Positions 1 through 12,322 of a stretch of DNA of 64,000 nucleotides are shown one piece after another (position 1 is the first letter of the stretch; each line of letters starts with the position of its first letter). Made by a program: the position numbers and the translations under genes. This stretch comes from Musa acuminata AAA Group. Lineage: Eukaryota; Streptophyta; Magnoliopsida; Zingiberales; Musaceae. The stretch is from positions 30,380,001 through 30,444,000 of the forward strand of contig NC_088340.1 of assembly GCF_036884655.1 (NCBI RefSeq). Reading direction: 5' to 3'. A model generated the notes under the pieces. The model was not told the origin of the DNA, did no database searches, and saw nothing but the letters and a program-made list of their open reading frames with translations.

Positions 1-839
1 AGCGGTGATCCACAAAGCAAGACTACGACGAAGCTCCTCAAATCGTTACCCCAAAACTCTAAACCTACTATCTGAAGAGAAGAAGGGGAGAGAAGAATAG
101 GAGGTGGCAACCAAGAAAACCTCTAGCCTATGGGTGTTTGGTTCCCAACTATTTATAGAGGCCCCCTATCAACTTAACCTGAATGGATCCTGCCCTCTTG
201 GGTATTGGATCTCCATCTAACTATCCGAGCCTCTTAGATTAGTTAAAGAGCCTCGTAAGGTTGGCTGCTATTCCCAATGATCGGTTGTGTTAGATATGAA
301 ACTTTCAAGCCTATAAGTCCGATATCAAAGAATGGAGTACTCATGCAGGACATCCTTGGTGTCTCAAGTTTAAGGACCATGTATACCACTAGGACAATGA
401 AATCGCTATTTGATAATGAGGTATCATTAACCATCTAGCATTCTTTGAGCGGATTAATCGATGAACTCATTCTCTAGTGAGCACCTACACTATAGCCCTA
501 GTGTCCCCACATGAGCAACTATGAGGTTAGCTACCTCTATCATATAGATGGATATACATTACACCAGTCTATCTGGTTATCTCGATGTCCCGCTCGAGTA
601 AACTATGACCATGATTATTTAGGGCCTTTGTTTAAAGGTGAATCAATCTCATTATCATGATCTCATCATGATCTGATTCCCATTGCATAGATCCATGGAC
701 ATTATAATATATATATGTATATATGCAACAACAAATATAAAGTGATAAAATATTAAAATATAATAAGCAAAATGAATATGTATCATGTCACATGTGCTAT
801 CACTCATGTGATTGGCTTGTAGGGCACCTATGACTAGCA
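1..839 (-). mobile_element. Partial 3' LTR of a minus-strand Ty1/copia element
   Basis: Read on the minus strand, an LTR begins with TG at position 839, just after the polypurine stretch that follows the RNase H stop, and runs off the left window edge. A TATA-like box lies at 149-160 and AT-rich sequence at about 700-760. The other LTR boundary is outside the window, so the LTR length is unknown. This is the outermost, oldest layer of the nested stack. Lineage uncertain (Tork-like judged from the adjacent RNase H). Confidence 0.7.
149..160 (-). promoter_or_regulatory. TATA-like box in the copia LTR
   Basis: On the minus strand the stretch reads CTCTATAAATAG, inside the partial LTR and several hundred bases from its 5' end, where a U3 core promoter is expected. 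Only the motif and its position support the call. Confidence 0.45.
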
Positions 840-913
840 ATCTCCCATTGAACTTAAAGCCAATCACCTATGTATCTAATCTCCATCAGACCCCTGTTAT
901 GCTCAAATACAAT
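840..913 (-). other. Copia 3' untranslated stretch with polypurine tract
   Basis: On the minus strand this short segment links the RNase H stop codon to the LTR. It ends with CAATGGGAGATT, a polypurine tract directly before the LTR start, as expected for the plus-strand priming site of a copia element. Confidence 0.65.
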
Positions 914-1284
914 CTAAGACAATGACTTTGTCAATGGATTAGCGATGTTATCTTCCGATGAAACTCTTTTCACTACTATATCTTCACAGACCATGATCTC
1001 TCTAATAACTTGGAACCTCCTCAGAACACTTCTTATGAGACCTGGGCTCCCTCATTTGAGCAATCGCCCTATAGTTGTCGCAATATAAGGGAATTGGCTC
1101 CTCGATGCCCAACACGATTCTTAGATCTGTGATGGACTTCTTCATCCAAACTCCCTCCTTTGCTACCTTTGCTGCAACAATGTACTCTGCCTTTGTGGCC
1201 GAGTCAATAGTAGTATCTTGCTTAGAACTCTTATAGTATACTACTCCTCTATTTTGGGTGAACATGTCCCCCGAATTAGACTTG
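914..1284 (-). pseudogene. Ty1/copia RNase H fragment (C-terminal end of pol)
   Basis: The minus-strand translation shows a typical copia RNase H: the SSKQ motif, then TKAEYI (AEYIAAS-type motif), VWMKKSITDL, the catalytic-site segment LYCDN, and EPRSHKK. A small deletion near 1035 shifts the frame. The next frame continues with the expected LRRFQVIREI segment and ends NPLTKSLS at the stop at 914-916. Its N-terminal side stops at 1284, where a gypsy LTR begins. The missing upstream part is recognisable at 36802-37045, so a 35.5-kb block of nested insertions lies between the two pieces. Non-functional. Family assignment to Ty1/copia is secure; assignment to Tork or a neighbouring lineage is inferred. 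Confidence 0.85.
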
Positions 1285-1490
1285 TGTTAGAACCCTTGCA
1301 GATTCTATACTTGGGGTTGGTCTATTTAGGGGATCGGCCTCCTTAGAACTCTATAGGGGTTCCTCCCTCTAAGTTGCTGTTCAAAGGCTACAAAAAAGAT
1401 TCATCTATTGCTTATTAAAAGAAGAGGAATATATGACTATTTATAGGGCTTCTAAACCCTAACTCCTAAAAGAACTCCTACTCAAGACTT
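1285..1490 (-). mobile_element. Fragment of 3' LTR of gypsy element GA(-)
   Basis: The segment starts TGTTAGAACCC and is nearly the same as 35137-35331, the start of the full 5' LTR of the same element. A TATA-like box (TATTTATA, 1438-1445) is shared with that LTR. The match stops at 1490, where a Sirevirus LTR begins; the rest of this LTR and most of the GA internal region are missing. Flanking bases (acttg at 1280-1284, tattg at 36802-36806) share only three of five positions, a decayed or imprecise target duplication. Confidence 0.75.
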
Positions 1491-3079
1491 TGTTAGGATT
1501 AGGAGGTCGACACTAAGAGGCGTGGTGAATTAGTGTAGCGATAAAAAGTATATCGGTTTAAAAAACTTCATACGATAAAAACCGTTTCCGACAAAAAATC
1601 GATTTCGGAAACATAACTTGAAAGCGTACGTAATGAATTGAAGGCAGTAAGCACTTAAGGAGGTTTGCAGTAAGGTAATAGCAAGAATAAAATGCAAACC
1701 AGAGAATACAGTAGTTTTATAGTGGTTCGGTCGTCATGACCTACATCCTCTCTACCGATTCCTCTTCCGTCGAGGCCACCGGCATCTACTATCGGTCTTC
1801 CTTCAATAGGCAAAGACCAACCACCTTTTACACCCCTCTTCTCCTTTTACCAGGTTTAGGAGATTACTCTTACAAGCACTCACTCTTCTCTCTAAACAGA
1901 ATTCTAACACTTAGACTAGAGGAGGATTCTCACAAGAGAATTCTACAGCAATTCTTCACTTTTTAAACTCTCTGTGCTTGTATGTTTTAACTAGGGATGA
2001 GAGGAGTATTTATAGGCTTCAAGTTGATTCAAACTTTGAGCCTAAAACTTTTCCATCCCGGGTTCTCCGGGCACGGGCGGTACCACCGCCTAGTGTCAGT
2101 TTGACATTGACACTACCCTAAGTGGTACCACCACCCAGGTTTGGTGGTACCACCACCTGGCACCCTGCTAGGGGTGGTATAATCGCCCAAACTGGCGAAA
2201 ACCATCGCTTGACACAGTCTGGAAGACTGTGCCATGACGGTGAGACTTCTTGGGGCACTGTTTGGGCATCTCATTAGGCCCAACACAGTCCTTACATGGG
2301 CTTTGCTGGTCCCTAATTAGGTTAGCCCAAATTCAAACCTAATTACGTGCTAACTACGAAATCTAAGACATAATCTGAACTAAACAAGTCCATAAGTCCA
2401 TTCTTCTAGCGAGCTTCTGACAATCTTCCAGCGAACTTCCGACGATCTTTCAGAAATGTTTCGGTGGACTCCCTGCAAGCTCCTGGACTTCACGACGATC
2501 TTCTTAGCGAGTTCCAATGAGCTTCTCTAGCAAGCTTTGAGACTTCTTGGCTGGTTCCGCCAGAACTTCCGACGAACGTCTCGACTTTCGACGAACTCTC
2601 GAACTCCCAACAAAGTCGCGTCCTTGACTCCGGGACTTCATTTTGCTTCAAGCTTTGCTATCATAGTTAATCCTGCACATGTAAAAACATACTTCGATCT
2701 AGACATTTAATACTAAGCATTAATCATATTGTCCAGCATGTCATTGGTCCATCGACGCTTCATCCAATTCTTCGGCGCATCATCCTCTCTTGCGGCCTAT
2801 TGCCCAATCGGCTAGTTGGCTCCTCAACTCCGATATCCTTAGTGCAATATCCGCTCTTCTTAGCCCGATGCCAGAATCCATAGCCCAAAGCCTTCTGTCG
2901 ATACGTCGACCATTCCTCCGGCCTGATGTCCAATCTTCTGACATGTTTTCCTTCGGCACAACATGATTTTTCCTACTTTAATTGTCTCATCCTGATTGAA
3001 GCTTCCTGTGTCAGTCAAACGTAGATTAAAATATAAACATATATTGATTAGTTTCATCATCAAAATCTGAGATTCAACA
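1491..3079 (-). repeat. Sirevirus LTR of S1 (minus strand, 3' LTR)
   Basis: It starts TGTTAGGATT and ends GATTCAACA, the reverse complement of the Sirevirus LTR termini seen elsewhere here (TGTTGAATC..CCTAACA). It carries a TATA-like box (2006-2015 on the minus strand), GGTGGTACCACC palindromes at about 2070-2160, and the conserved GGTC..TGACC hairpin near 1729-1740. The block at about 2700-3050 matches the extra U3 segment of S3, so S1 belongs to the S3 subfamily. It sits inside the GA LTR fragment ending at 1490. Confidence 0.85.
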
Positions 3080-3938
3080 ATCTCCTCCCTTTTGTTGATG
3101 ATAACCAATTGATGACGAAGTTTACCAAAATCCCGGAGTTTAAACAAACTCCCCCTGTCAATATGGCATATAACTCTTGGATTCAAAAATCCAAGCAAAC
3201 ATTTCATGATCAAATCATGCATGACATCAACATACTTCTCCCCCTTTTTCATCAGCAAAAAGGAGAAGTCTAATTCTCATGTGTTTGTGATAGTAATTCA
3301 ACTTATTGCATGAAAAACATAATATCAAGTTTTATCATCATGCAATTTGAAGCTAGAAAATTTGATAAGTGTTACATCATGCTTAGAACATTCAAGCTAT
3401 CAAGTAGTAGATATGCAAGTTTTATAACATACAAGCTAGCAAATTTAAAGATGTGCAAATTGGCATATTTGCTTATTGAGATAGGCAAGATAACACTTCT
3501 TTGTAATGTTCAAGGTAACAAGTTCTACATCATGCAGGCTAGCAAATTAGAGATGTTCAAGAAAACAACTCTTGCTTCTTGAAATATGCAAGTTGCGAAC
3601 TAGCAAATTTTTGCTTCCTTTGCAATGTTTGAGCTAGCAATTTTGCTTCCGTTGCAAAGTGCAAGTTAGCATGTTTTGCATCTTGAGCTAGTAATATTTC
3701 TCCCCCTTTGTCATTGTCAAAAAGATGGGAAGACCCTTTATATCAATTTCTATATCATGACAAAGGTAAGTATCAATCTTATTTATGCATCATTATATTT
3801 TCAAATTAAAATATGCATAATTTTAAAACCATACATTTCATTTTTCATGCATGATAAAATAAATCAATCATTATTATGATCATATCATACATGATACTAA
3901 GACATTAAAATTTTTAAGTATTTATCAACATTTTTATC
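3080..3938 (-). mobile_element. 3' internal noncoding region of S1 Sirevirus
   Basis: This stretch begins with the polypurine tract (3080-3092, minus strand) and is AT-rich with no credible gene. Two further tracts of the form CTCCCCC followed by TTT occur near 3238 and 3701, matching the repeated polypurine modules of S3 at 21871 and 22624. It resembles the reverse complement of about 22100-22960 in S3. The stretch is cut off at 3938 by the LTR of S2, so the rest of S1 is not visible. Confidence 0.7.
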
Positions 3939-5277
3939 TATTAGGATCAAGAGCACTAAGAGGGAGGGAGGGGAGGGGTGGGGGGTGAATTAGTGCAGCG
4001 GAAAACTTTCGACGATTTAAAACGATGTTCATACGATAAAAGCGATTTCGGTATGAAAGCCGATTCAAAAATTGCTTTAACTTAGATTAGGCGAAGTGCG
4101 GTTAAAGTAAAGCTATGGAGGCAGTTTGCAGTTAAGAGAGATAGCATAAAGTAAATGCAAACCGAGATTTAGAGTAGTTCGATCAATCTTGACCTACATC
4201 CACTTTTGGCTTCCTCCTCCGATGAGGTCACCGATGTCCACTATATGCCTTCCTTCAATAGGCGAAGGCCAACCACCCTTTCACAGTTTCATTCCTTTCG
4301 ACAGGCCTAGGAGACAACCCTTACAGAATTTTCTCTCCTCTCTTAAAAGATCAAAACTTAGAAGAAAAGAGGGAGGAGAACTTCTAGCCTTTACAACACT
4401 TTTGAGCTCTAAAATCACAGAGTAAGATCAAGTTTTTGATGCCCATTCATGCAGGAAAGGGTGGGGTATATATAGGCCCCAAACTGGTTTGAATTTGGAA
4501 CTCAAAAATATCTTTTCTCGGATTTCTAGGGTCCTAACGGTACTACCTCCTGATTGGGGTGGTACAACTGCTTGACAGAGCTAGAAGACCGAGCTCTAGC
4601 GGTGCCACCGCCTGACTGGGGTGGTTCCACCACCCAATCTTGCTCGAAGACTGAGCCTAGGCGGTGCCACCGCCTGACCTGGGCTGTTGCACCACCCAGA
4701 TTTCCTGGGAGACTGAGCTCCTGTGCTGTGCCACCGCCGACTTGAGCGGTGCCACCGTCGGCCAAGAAATCTAGGTCCGAATGGGCTGATCCATTCAGCC
4801 TAATTTGGGTCTGTCAAGGGCCTAATTGCCCCCAAATGGGATCACCTCCCATTCTTAGCTTAAACCATATGCTAACTACGATATTTCTTTAAGACATTTA
4901 CTGCAACTTGCTCCGGCGCGTCAATCGCTTCTTCCGGCGAGCTTCCGGCGAACTTCCGACGAACATCTGATAAACCCTCAGCGATGCTCCGGCAGACTTC
5001 CGGCCAACTCCTAGACTTGCAACGATCCACTTGGCGAGTTCCGACGAACTTCTTTGGCAAGCTCCTGGACTTCTCGAATTTGTTCCCGCAAAACCTCCGA
5101 CGACCGTTCGGACTTCTATCGAACTCTCGAACCCCCAACGTGATCATGGTCTTGACTCTAGCGCAACTCTTGCTATATGTCTTACTTCCATCGTAGTTAA
5201 TCCTGCACACTTATCTCAACATATGGATTAGATAACAAATGATAATTAACTTCATCATCAAAATCCGAGATTCAACA
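3939..5277 (-). repeat. Sirevirus LTR of S2 (minus strand, 3' LTR)
   Basis: The first bases (TATTAGGATC) are a one-base change from the canonical start; the end is GATTCAACA at 5277. It holds a TATA-like box (4466-4475, minus strand), several GGTGCCACCGCC palindromes at about 4590-4760, and the stem GATCA..TGACC at 4181-4194, a decayed form of the conserved GGTCA..TGACC stem. The far end resembles the S7 LTR at 58137, placing S2 in the same autonomous subfamily. The second LTR of S2 is not in the window. Confidence 0.85.
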
Positions 5278-6654
5278 ATCTCCCCTTTTTTTATGATGAC
5301 AATCAATTGATAACGAAGTTAACCTTAACTCCCCCTATCTATATGCCATACTTGATATAAGTCATTCTTGAATTCAAAACCTTTGAATTCTAGAGATATA
5401 TTGATAAGTTAAGATCATTTATCCTTATCAATACTCCCATCATGATTCCTATCATGATGTATTTATCTGAAAATGATGTCAAGGCTTGACATCCATTTTC
5501 AGGTTTTACATTTCAAATGTGAAAGATAGCAATCGTAGCAATTCATCATATGGTAAGATATTAGCATGTAAAACTGCGATGTAAGTTCTTGATATCTTAA
5601 CATAATACAAACATTTCAAGTGTTTAGCAATCATAGTATTTCATCATATGACAAGATATCAATTTATAGAATTGCGATGTATGCTCTATATATCTTAACA
5701 TCGTGCAAATATGGCAATAACATAGTAATTCTATCACCAATTTATCATATATTTCAATGCAAGCTTTTGATACCTTAACATAATTCAAATTCAAATATGG
5801 CACTCATAGCATCAATTTATATAGCATTAAATTCAAATATGGCACTCATAGCATCAATACATATATTTCTCATTTAAATATGGCACTCATAGTATCAATT
5901 CATATAATTCTCCCCCTTTGTCATCAACAAAAAGGAGAACGATATTAGCAAATTTTAACTAGGTTTATGTCATTTTTCAATAATGAGTGATAGGATACCA
6001 ATTATACAAACATCTTAAGGAAAACATGACATGGAGATGACTTTCATTACTTCTTCCTCTTTATTTTTTTATTATCCTTTTGCATGAAGGAGGAAATCCA
6101 TTTGTGAGCTTACTCGAATGAAGTTAAAATTGATAAGATATTAAAGCATACTTTATTTTTACAAGAATCAAGATATGTGTGTGAATCAAATCCTTGCACG
6201 TAAAACTATTTCTCAAAAGATATAAGAAGGAATCGCCAAATCCATTTCTCGAAAGATATTTTTCATATGATAAGTCTATGAAAGATGCATTTGCTAGTTG
6301 ATTCCATATTGCAAAAATCAACGATATGAATCCAAAACTCGATATGACATATGTTTATTAAGTCCGGAAGAGAATAATGTATCAAGAAAATCCAATTGTT
6401 AGGATTAAGAAGATCCGAAAATGACATTTAACACTTTCATGCATTCGGACAAGGTTTTGCTATAGATTTTCAAATTCAAAAAAGATAAAACATATTTATT
6501 ATCATGGAAATTTTTATATCCAAAACACATAATTACCAACATGTAATTAAGGCATGTAATTGTGTAAAATCATCATGGCAATTAAGTGATTTGATTATTA
6601 AATAAAAAAAGTCCGAAAAATAATTTTAACAAGTTTATGCATTTGGACATATTA
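5278..6654 (-). mobile_element. 3' noncoding region of S2 Sirevirus
   Basis: This AT-rich region lies between pol and the 3' LTR. It has a polypurine tract next to the LTR (5278-5291) and another copy near 5910. The part at about 6400-6654 corresponds, in reverse complement, to 20520-20810 in S3, including a match around the phrase TTTTTCGGA. That match shows what S3 kept after losing pol. No reading frame here looks real. Confidence 0.7.
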
Positions 6655-9641
6655 ACATTCCTAATTCTCTTCTAATGAAATCAAATTATTCTTCACTTAG
6701 AGGTTTTATAAAAATACCAGCTAGTTGATGATTAGTATCAATGAACTCTATAATTATATCATGATTAATGACATGATCTCGTATAAAGTGATATCTAATA
6801 TCAATATGTTTTGTTCTTGAGTGTTGAATGAGATTCTTTGTTAAACATATTGCACTTGTGTTATCACATTTAATGGGAATTTTTTAAGATGGACTTTATA
6901 ATCTTCTAAGATGTTTTTCATCCACACAACTTGTGCACAGCATGCACTAGCTGCAATATACTCAGCTTCGGTTGTTGATAGTGTAACCGAGTTTTGTTTC
7001 TTAGATGACCAGGAAACAAGAGAATGTCCTAAAAATTGACATGTTCCTGATGTGATTTTTCTATCTAGTCTACACCAACAAAATCCGCATCAGCATAAGC
7101 AATTAACTCAAAATTCTTAGATTTTGGATACCATAATCCTAGATTTGTGGTACCTTTAAGATATCTAAGTATTCTTTTAATTGCTTTGAGATGAGATATC
7201 TTAGGGTTCGATTGAAACATAGCACAAAGTCCTACACTGAACATGATATCTGGTCTAGTTGTAATGAGGTAAAGTAAACTTCCTATCATACCCCTATAAG
7301 TTTTTGATCGAAGCTTTCTCCACTTTCATCAACTTCTAACTTAGTGGAGGTGCTCATAGGAGTATTAACAGCTTTTGAGCTATCCATATTAAATCTTTTT
7401 TGCAGATCTAAAGCATATTTAGTTTGACTAATAAAGATGTCATTGCTTAGTTGCTTAATTTGTAAGCCTAAGAAAAAGGTTAATTCTCCCATCAAACTCA
7501 TTTCAAATTCGAGACTCATGGTTTTAGCAAAAGATTCACAAAGAGATTCATTCGTAAAACCGAAGATAATATCATCAACATAAATCTGAACAATGAGAAA
7601 ATTATTTTCAAAATTCTTGATAAACATTGTAGTAACGACCTTGCCTTTTGCGAAATTATTTTCAATAAGAAAAGTACTAAGTCTATCATACCAAGCCCTT
7701 GGGGCTTGTTTTAAACCATAGAGAGCTTTAGTTAATTTAAACACATGATTAGGGAGGCTATTATTTTCAAATCCGGGAGGTTGTTCAACATAAACTTCTT
7801 CAGAAATAAAGCCATTAAGAAAAGCGCTTTTAACATCCATTTGAAACAACTTAAAATTATTATTATTAGCATAGGCAAGGAGCATCCTTATGGCTTCTAA
7901 TCTAGCCACATGAGCGAAAGTTTCTTCGTAATCGATATCTTCTTCTTGGTTGAAACCTTTGGCCACTAATCTAGCCTTGTTTCTAATCACGATACCATAT
8001 TCATCTTGCTTGTTTTGAAAGACCCATTTAGTACCAATAACTAAATGGTTATTTGGCCTAGGAAGAAGCTTCCATACCTCATTTCTCTCAAATTGATTTA
8101 ACTAATCTTGCATTACGATAATCCATGAATCATCTTTCATAGCTTCGTCAATACATTCAGGTTCAATTTGGGAGAGAAAAGCGGTGTTGGCACAAAAATT
8201 TTTAAGAGAGGAACGTGTTTGAACCCCCTTAGATGTGTCTCCTAGGATTAACTCCTTAAGATGAGCATCTATATACTTCCAATCCTTGGGTAAGGATGCT
8301 TCGGAAGTGGATGCATCCAAGTTGCTAGTTGAAGAAGGGGTTTCATTTAAATTCAAAGAATCAAAATTAACATCATCATCAAAATCATTTTTCTTGATTT
8401 CAGAAATCTCATTGAAAACAACATGAATGGATTCTTCTATAATTAAAGTTCTTTTATTGAAGATACGAAAAGCTTTAGAAACAGAAGAATAACAAAAAAA
8501 AATTCCTTCATCGGATTTAGCATCAAATTTTTCTAAGGCATCTTTTTCATTCAAGATAAAACACTTACACCCAAAAACTTTAAAATATGAAACATTAGGT
8601 TTTTTATTGTTCCACAACTCATAGGGAGTTTTAGTGAGTAAGGGTCTTACTAGAACTCTATTCAAAATATAGCATGCAGTGTTTACGGCTTCGGCCAAAA
8701 AAATTTGGGTAGGCTATGTTCATTCAACATGGTTCTTGCCATTTCTTATAAATTTCTATTCTTTCTTTCTACTACTCCATTTTGTTGAGGATTTCTTGGA
8801 GTAGAGAAGTTGTGGTTGTATCCATTAGATTCACAAAATTCTTGGAAATCATAGTTTTGAAATTCACTACTGTGATCACTTCAAATTGATGAAATCATAA
8901 AACCCTTTTCATTTTGAATAAGTTTACAAAACTTGGTGAAATATCTAAAGCATTCATTTTTGTGTTTCAAGAAATAAGTCCATTTGTATCTACTATAGTC
9001 ATCTATAATGACGAAGGCATATTTGCTACCTCCGAGGCTTGATGTAGAGATTAGTCTGAATAAGTCCATATGGATCAATTGTAAGGGCCTAGAGGTACTT
9101 ATTTGATTCTTAGATTTGAAACTGCCCTTAATTTGTTTTCCTAATTGACAAGCATTGCACACATTATCTTTGATGAACTTGATATGAGGAATTCCTCGTA
9201 CAAGTTCTTTGGATTATATTTGAGTGATTAGTTTCATGCTAGCATGACCTAATCTCTTATGCCAAAGCCAAGCATCCTCATTCAAAACCGAGAAACACAT
9301 TTCATTGCAAAGATCATTGATGTCAATGGTGTATATGTTATTCTGTTTTAATGCAATCATAGATGTGGTTTTGTGTAGTCTTTCAATGATGCAAGCATTA
9401 GATTTGAATTTGACGATATATCCTTTATCACATAATTGACTAATCCTCAAGAGGTTATGTTTTAAACCATCAACTAACAAAATATCTTCAATAAAGAAGT
9501 TAGATTTGTTACCTATGGTTCCTTTGCCAATGATTTTACCCTTGGTGTTGTCAACAAAGGTGACATAGCCTTCGTCTATGCTAGAGAGCTTAGAGAATTG
9601 AGATGGATCTCTGGTCATATGCCTTGAGCATCCACTATCAA
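6655..9641 (-). pseudogene. S2 Sirevirus pol, truncated at the protease end
   Basis: On the minus strand pol runs from the protease/GAG-pre-integrase boundary ([10 protein letters not shown] at 9641) through integrase zinc site (WLWHKRLGHAS and CNACQLGKQ), integrase core (LIHMDLF at about 9090), linker, reverse transcriptase (7065-7990, catalytic YVDDIIFG near 7575) and RNase H (about 6655-7060). It is broken into several frames: a stop at about 8100, a stop near 8880 next to the second catalytic aspartate, where HGGEF has become HSSEF, and a heavily decayed RNase H. The N-terminal protease and all of gag are missing because the GB array begins at 9642. Reverse transcription and integration functions are known for the family; this copy cannot make the full protein. 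Confidence 0.9.
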
Positions 9642-11831
9642 TGTCACGCCCCTCTCGAATTTAATTCTCATTTAAGAGGTGTGAACCTAATTCAAGATTG
9701 ATAATATTTAATTCAACAAACAATCCAGGATCCAATCAAAAATTTGAGGTCACTAAGAAAAACATTCAAGTCATTCACCTCTACAATCCACAATTCACAA
9801 AACCTGTGCAGTCTATAATCATACATCATGTCACTAGATAATTCTTAAAATCCAAAAGCAACTTAAATAAACCATAACTATATCATAAATCCATAAGCGC
9901 AACAATTAATGTAATCATAAAACCAATATGTACTACATGTTTATATCAGTACACAATTTAGACTTAACATTTCCAAAATCCTGACGTAAGAGGTACTTTT
10001 CAAATATTTACAAGATACATCAATCTAGATTTGTCATTGATATTTCATTATACCCAAAAAGAACTTATACAACATCAACCTATCAAGTACAAAATATTTG
10101 TCCCAAAATCTTCTAGTCTTCCACTGCCTCAACCCAATTTACACATTTTAGTGAGCGATAAGCTATCCTGAAAAATTTATATAGCAACGGGGTGAGCATA
10201 TAAAGCTCAGCAAATGACTAACATATCCATAGCAAAGAGGACAGTTTTAAAACAAATGAGGTATCAAAATACAAAGTAGAGATACAAGATGAAACAGTAG
10301 CATGTTTTGTTTGAATGTAGAATTACAATATCGTATCATTCGAAGCACGTTTTATTCATACAATCAAGGAAAGATAATTGGAGCATATCATTGGTATAAG
10401 GAGCATATTGATGACATATGGTAGTTTTCAAGGTATAACAAAGACTTATAACATTTCGGAAATATATCAAAGAACAAAATATGAATAGAAGCTCAAATGT
10501 TACATGACGATGCATTCATTTCATTCTTATCCAAAGCATGCATAGAAACATAGCCAAAGCTTTGGATATCATATCAAACACATAGAAGGTGAAGTGGGAT
10601 CATAACATAATATGGTCCATCCATTTCTGAATGGCCAACAAACATAAGTCTCCCACGTTTGGGAGCTCCATCCACCCACGTCTGAGTGAAGTCATAGGGG
10701 GCCGGTAGAGCATCGCGGGCTCTAAGCATAACTCCCTTTACCATTTCTAGCAAAGGTTCACATTTATCCCATAAACACCGGAGTACAAAGGGACAGTATG
10801 AATAATGAAATTAGCATATATTGGAAGCACATGCGGAACAATGAAATGTACATATGCCTTTCGAGTCAATACGATACAAACATAATCTTTCATAAATGTA
10901 TTCAGATTTAAAAGGAAACAAAAGAAAGAGCATACAAGGATTTCAAGAAATCATATATAGCTCAATTGAAATAAGAAAGTTCGATAAATTCAATGTCCAA
11001 AGAAAAGAAACTGGAAGAGGCACATATCGAAAGCAAATGCGGAACAATGGGATGCATGTGCCGAATCATTACGATGCAAACATGATCTTTAGATGATAGT
11101 TGCAGATGTACAAATAAATAAAAGACAAAAGTATACAGGAATTTAAGTTAATAATATAAAGCTTAACTGAAGTGAGAGTTTTTGCCGAAATCGATTTCCA
11201 AAGAGAAGAAACAAGGAAAGCCGAAATCGACCAAAGCTTGATTCTAGCATAATTTGATAGGAACATTGTATGAACTATTTGGATTACCAATTATGCTCTA
11301 ATTTATACAAAATATATGTCAGTAGAAAGCTTTGTCAATCTAGTTTTAGGTAAATCAAGTTTAATAAGAATTGGAATTTATAAAAGGGAGTTACAGATAA
11401 TTTCGTAGCGAAAGGTCTGAAAATATTAGCTCTGTTTTACTGAATCCATAGGATCGATGAAAGCAGATGTTTCAGTTAGCAATTGTACTCCAAAAATTTT
11501 AAATCGGGTATATACAGAAAGCATTTTGAGTCTAGCTTCGAATAAATTATACTTTGTATGAATCTAAGTTCACAGCAGAAAGTTATAAGTAGTTAAGCAA
11601 TAAGAGGTCAGAAATTTCGGTCCATATTTTATAGAATCTATAGGGTTAATTTAAACAGAAGTCTTAGTAAGCATTTAAACTCCAAATCATTCGATCTTAG
11701 TATTTAAATAAAGATTTTTTTGTCTACTTTCAAATGGAAACAAAGATTAAGGTTACTGTGGGATGGGGTTAGAACACTTGCCTTAAAATTATTTGAATCC
11801 CAAATATGAGAAAATTAATGAAAAACCTCAA

Positions 11832-11876
11832 GCTCTTCTTCTTCTTCTTCTTCTTCTTCTTTTTCTTCTTCTTCTC
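11832..11876. repeat. CTT trinucleotide microsatellite
   Basis: The tract is a nearly uninterrupted run of CTT units in the GB LTR. The same site holds a shorter tract at 26697-26726 and a longer one at 32979-33036, so the repeat varies in length between the three LTRs. Confidence 0.9.
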
Positions 11877-12053
11877 TCAAACTCACATTGGCTGCCACTC
11901 TTCAGGTTTGTTTTCTTTAACCTTTCATCTAATTATTTGGGTTTTGGCTAATGCAAAAGTTATAAGGTGTCATGCATGCATGAAAGGGGCTAAGTTTCAT
12001 CTTTAGAGCAAAGATAAGTGGCACCAACCTTAGGTTAGCTAGTGACACATGTC

Positions 12054-12056
<3 letters not shown>

Positions 12057-12109
<53 letters not shown>
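12057..12109. repeat. TA dinucleotide microsatellite
   Basis: About 26 TA units lie in the left GB LTR. The equivalent tract is about 26 units in the right LTR (33190-33241) and only a few in the middle LTR (26881-26894). Confidence 0.95.
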
Positions 12110-12110
<1 letters not shown>

Positions 12111-12275
12111 CTTAAATCTGAATCTTTCATAAATTATGTCAAACTTCTAATATTTACTCTTAGGTCCCTAGCCATAAACTAATATAATATCATTAAATAT
12201 AAAATAATTATTAAATAATCCTTATTTTTACAAACAAACCTTTTACTAAATTTTTAAAAAATGGGGGATGTTACA

Positions 12276-12292
12276 CTCTCCCCTCCTGAAAG
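12276..12292 (-). promoter_or_regulatory. GB polypurine tract, internal region 1
   Basis: On the minus strand the stretch reads CTTTCAGGAGGGGAGAG and directly abuts the LTR start TGTAACATCC. This is the usual position of the plus-strand primer of a gypsy element. Confidence 0.8.
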
Positions 12293-12322
12293 AAAAATTT
12301 AGTCCTCTAAATTTATCATACC

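Larger units (their letters stand above)
9642..12275 (-). repeat. GB left LTR
   Basis: In + orientation it runs from TGTCACGCCCCTC to GGGATGTTACA. Next to it at 12276 lies the polypurine tract, so on the minus strand this is the 3' LTR of internal region 1. It includes a CTT microsatellite (11832-11876) and a long TA run (12057-12109). Relative to the middle LTR it lacks 161 bases (the counterpart of 26441-26601) between two copies of TGGAA. Confidence 0.88.

Noticed and set aside
11806..12006. Frame with a long poly-Phe tract (also 26668-26865 and 32951-33139)
   Set aside because: The Phe run is translation of the CTT microsatellite in the GB LTR; lengths vary with the repeat.
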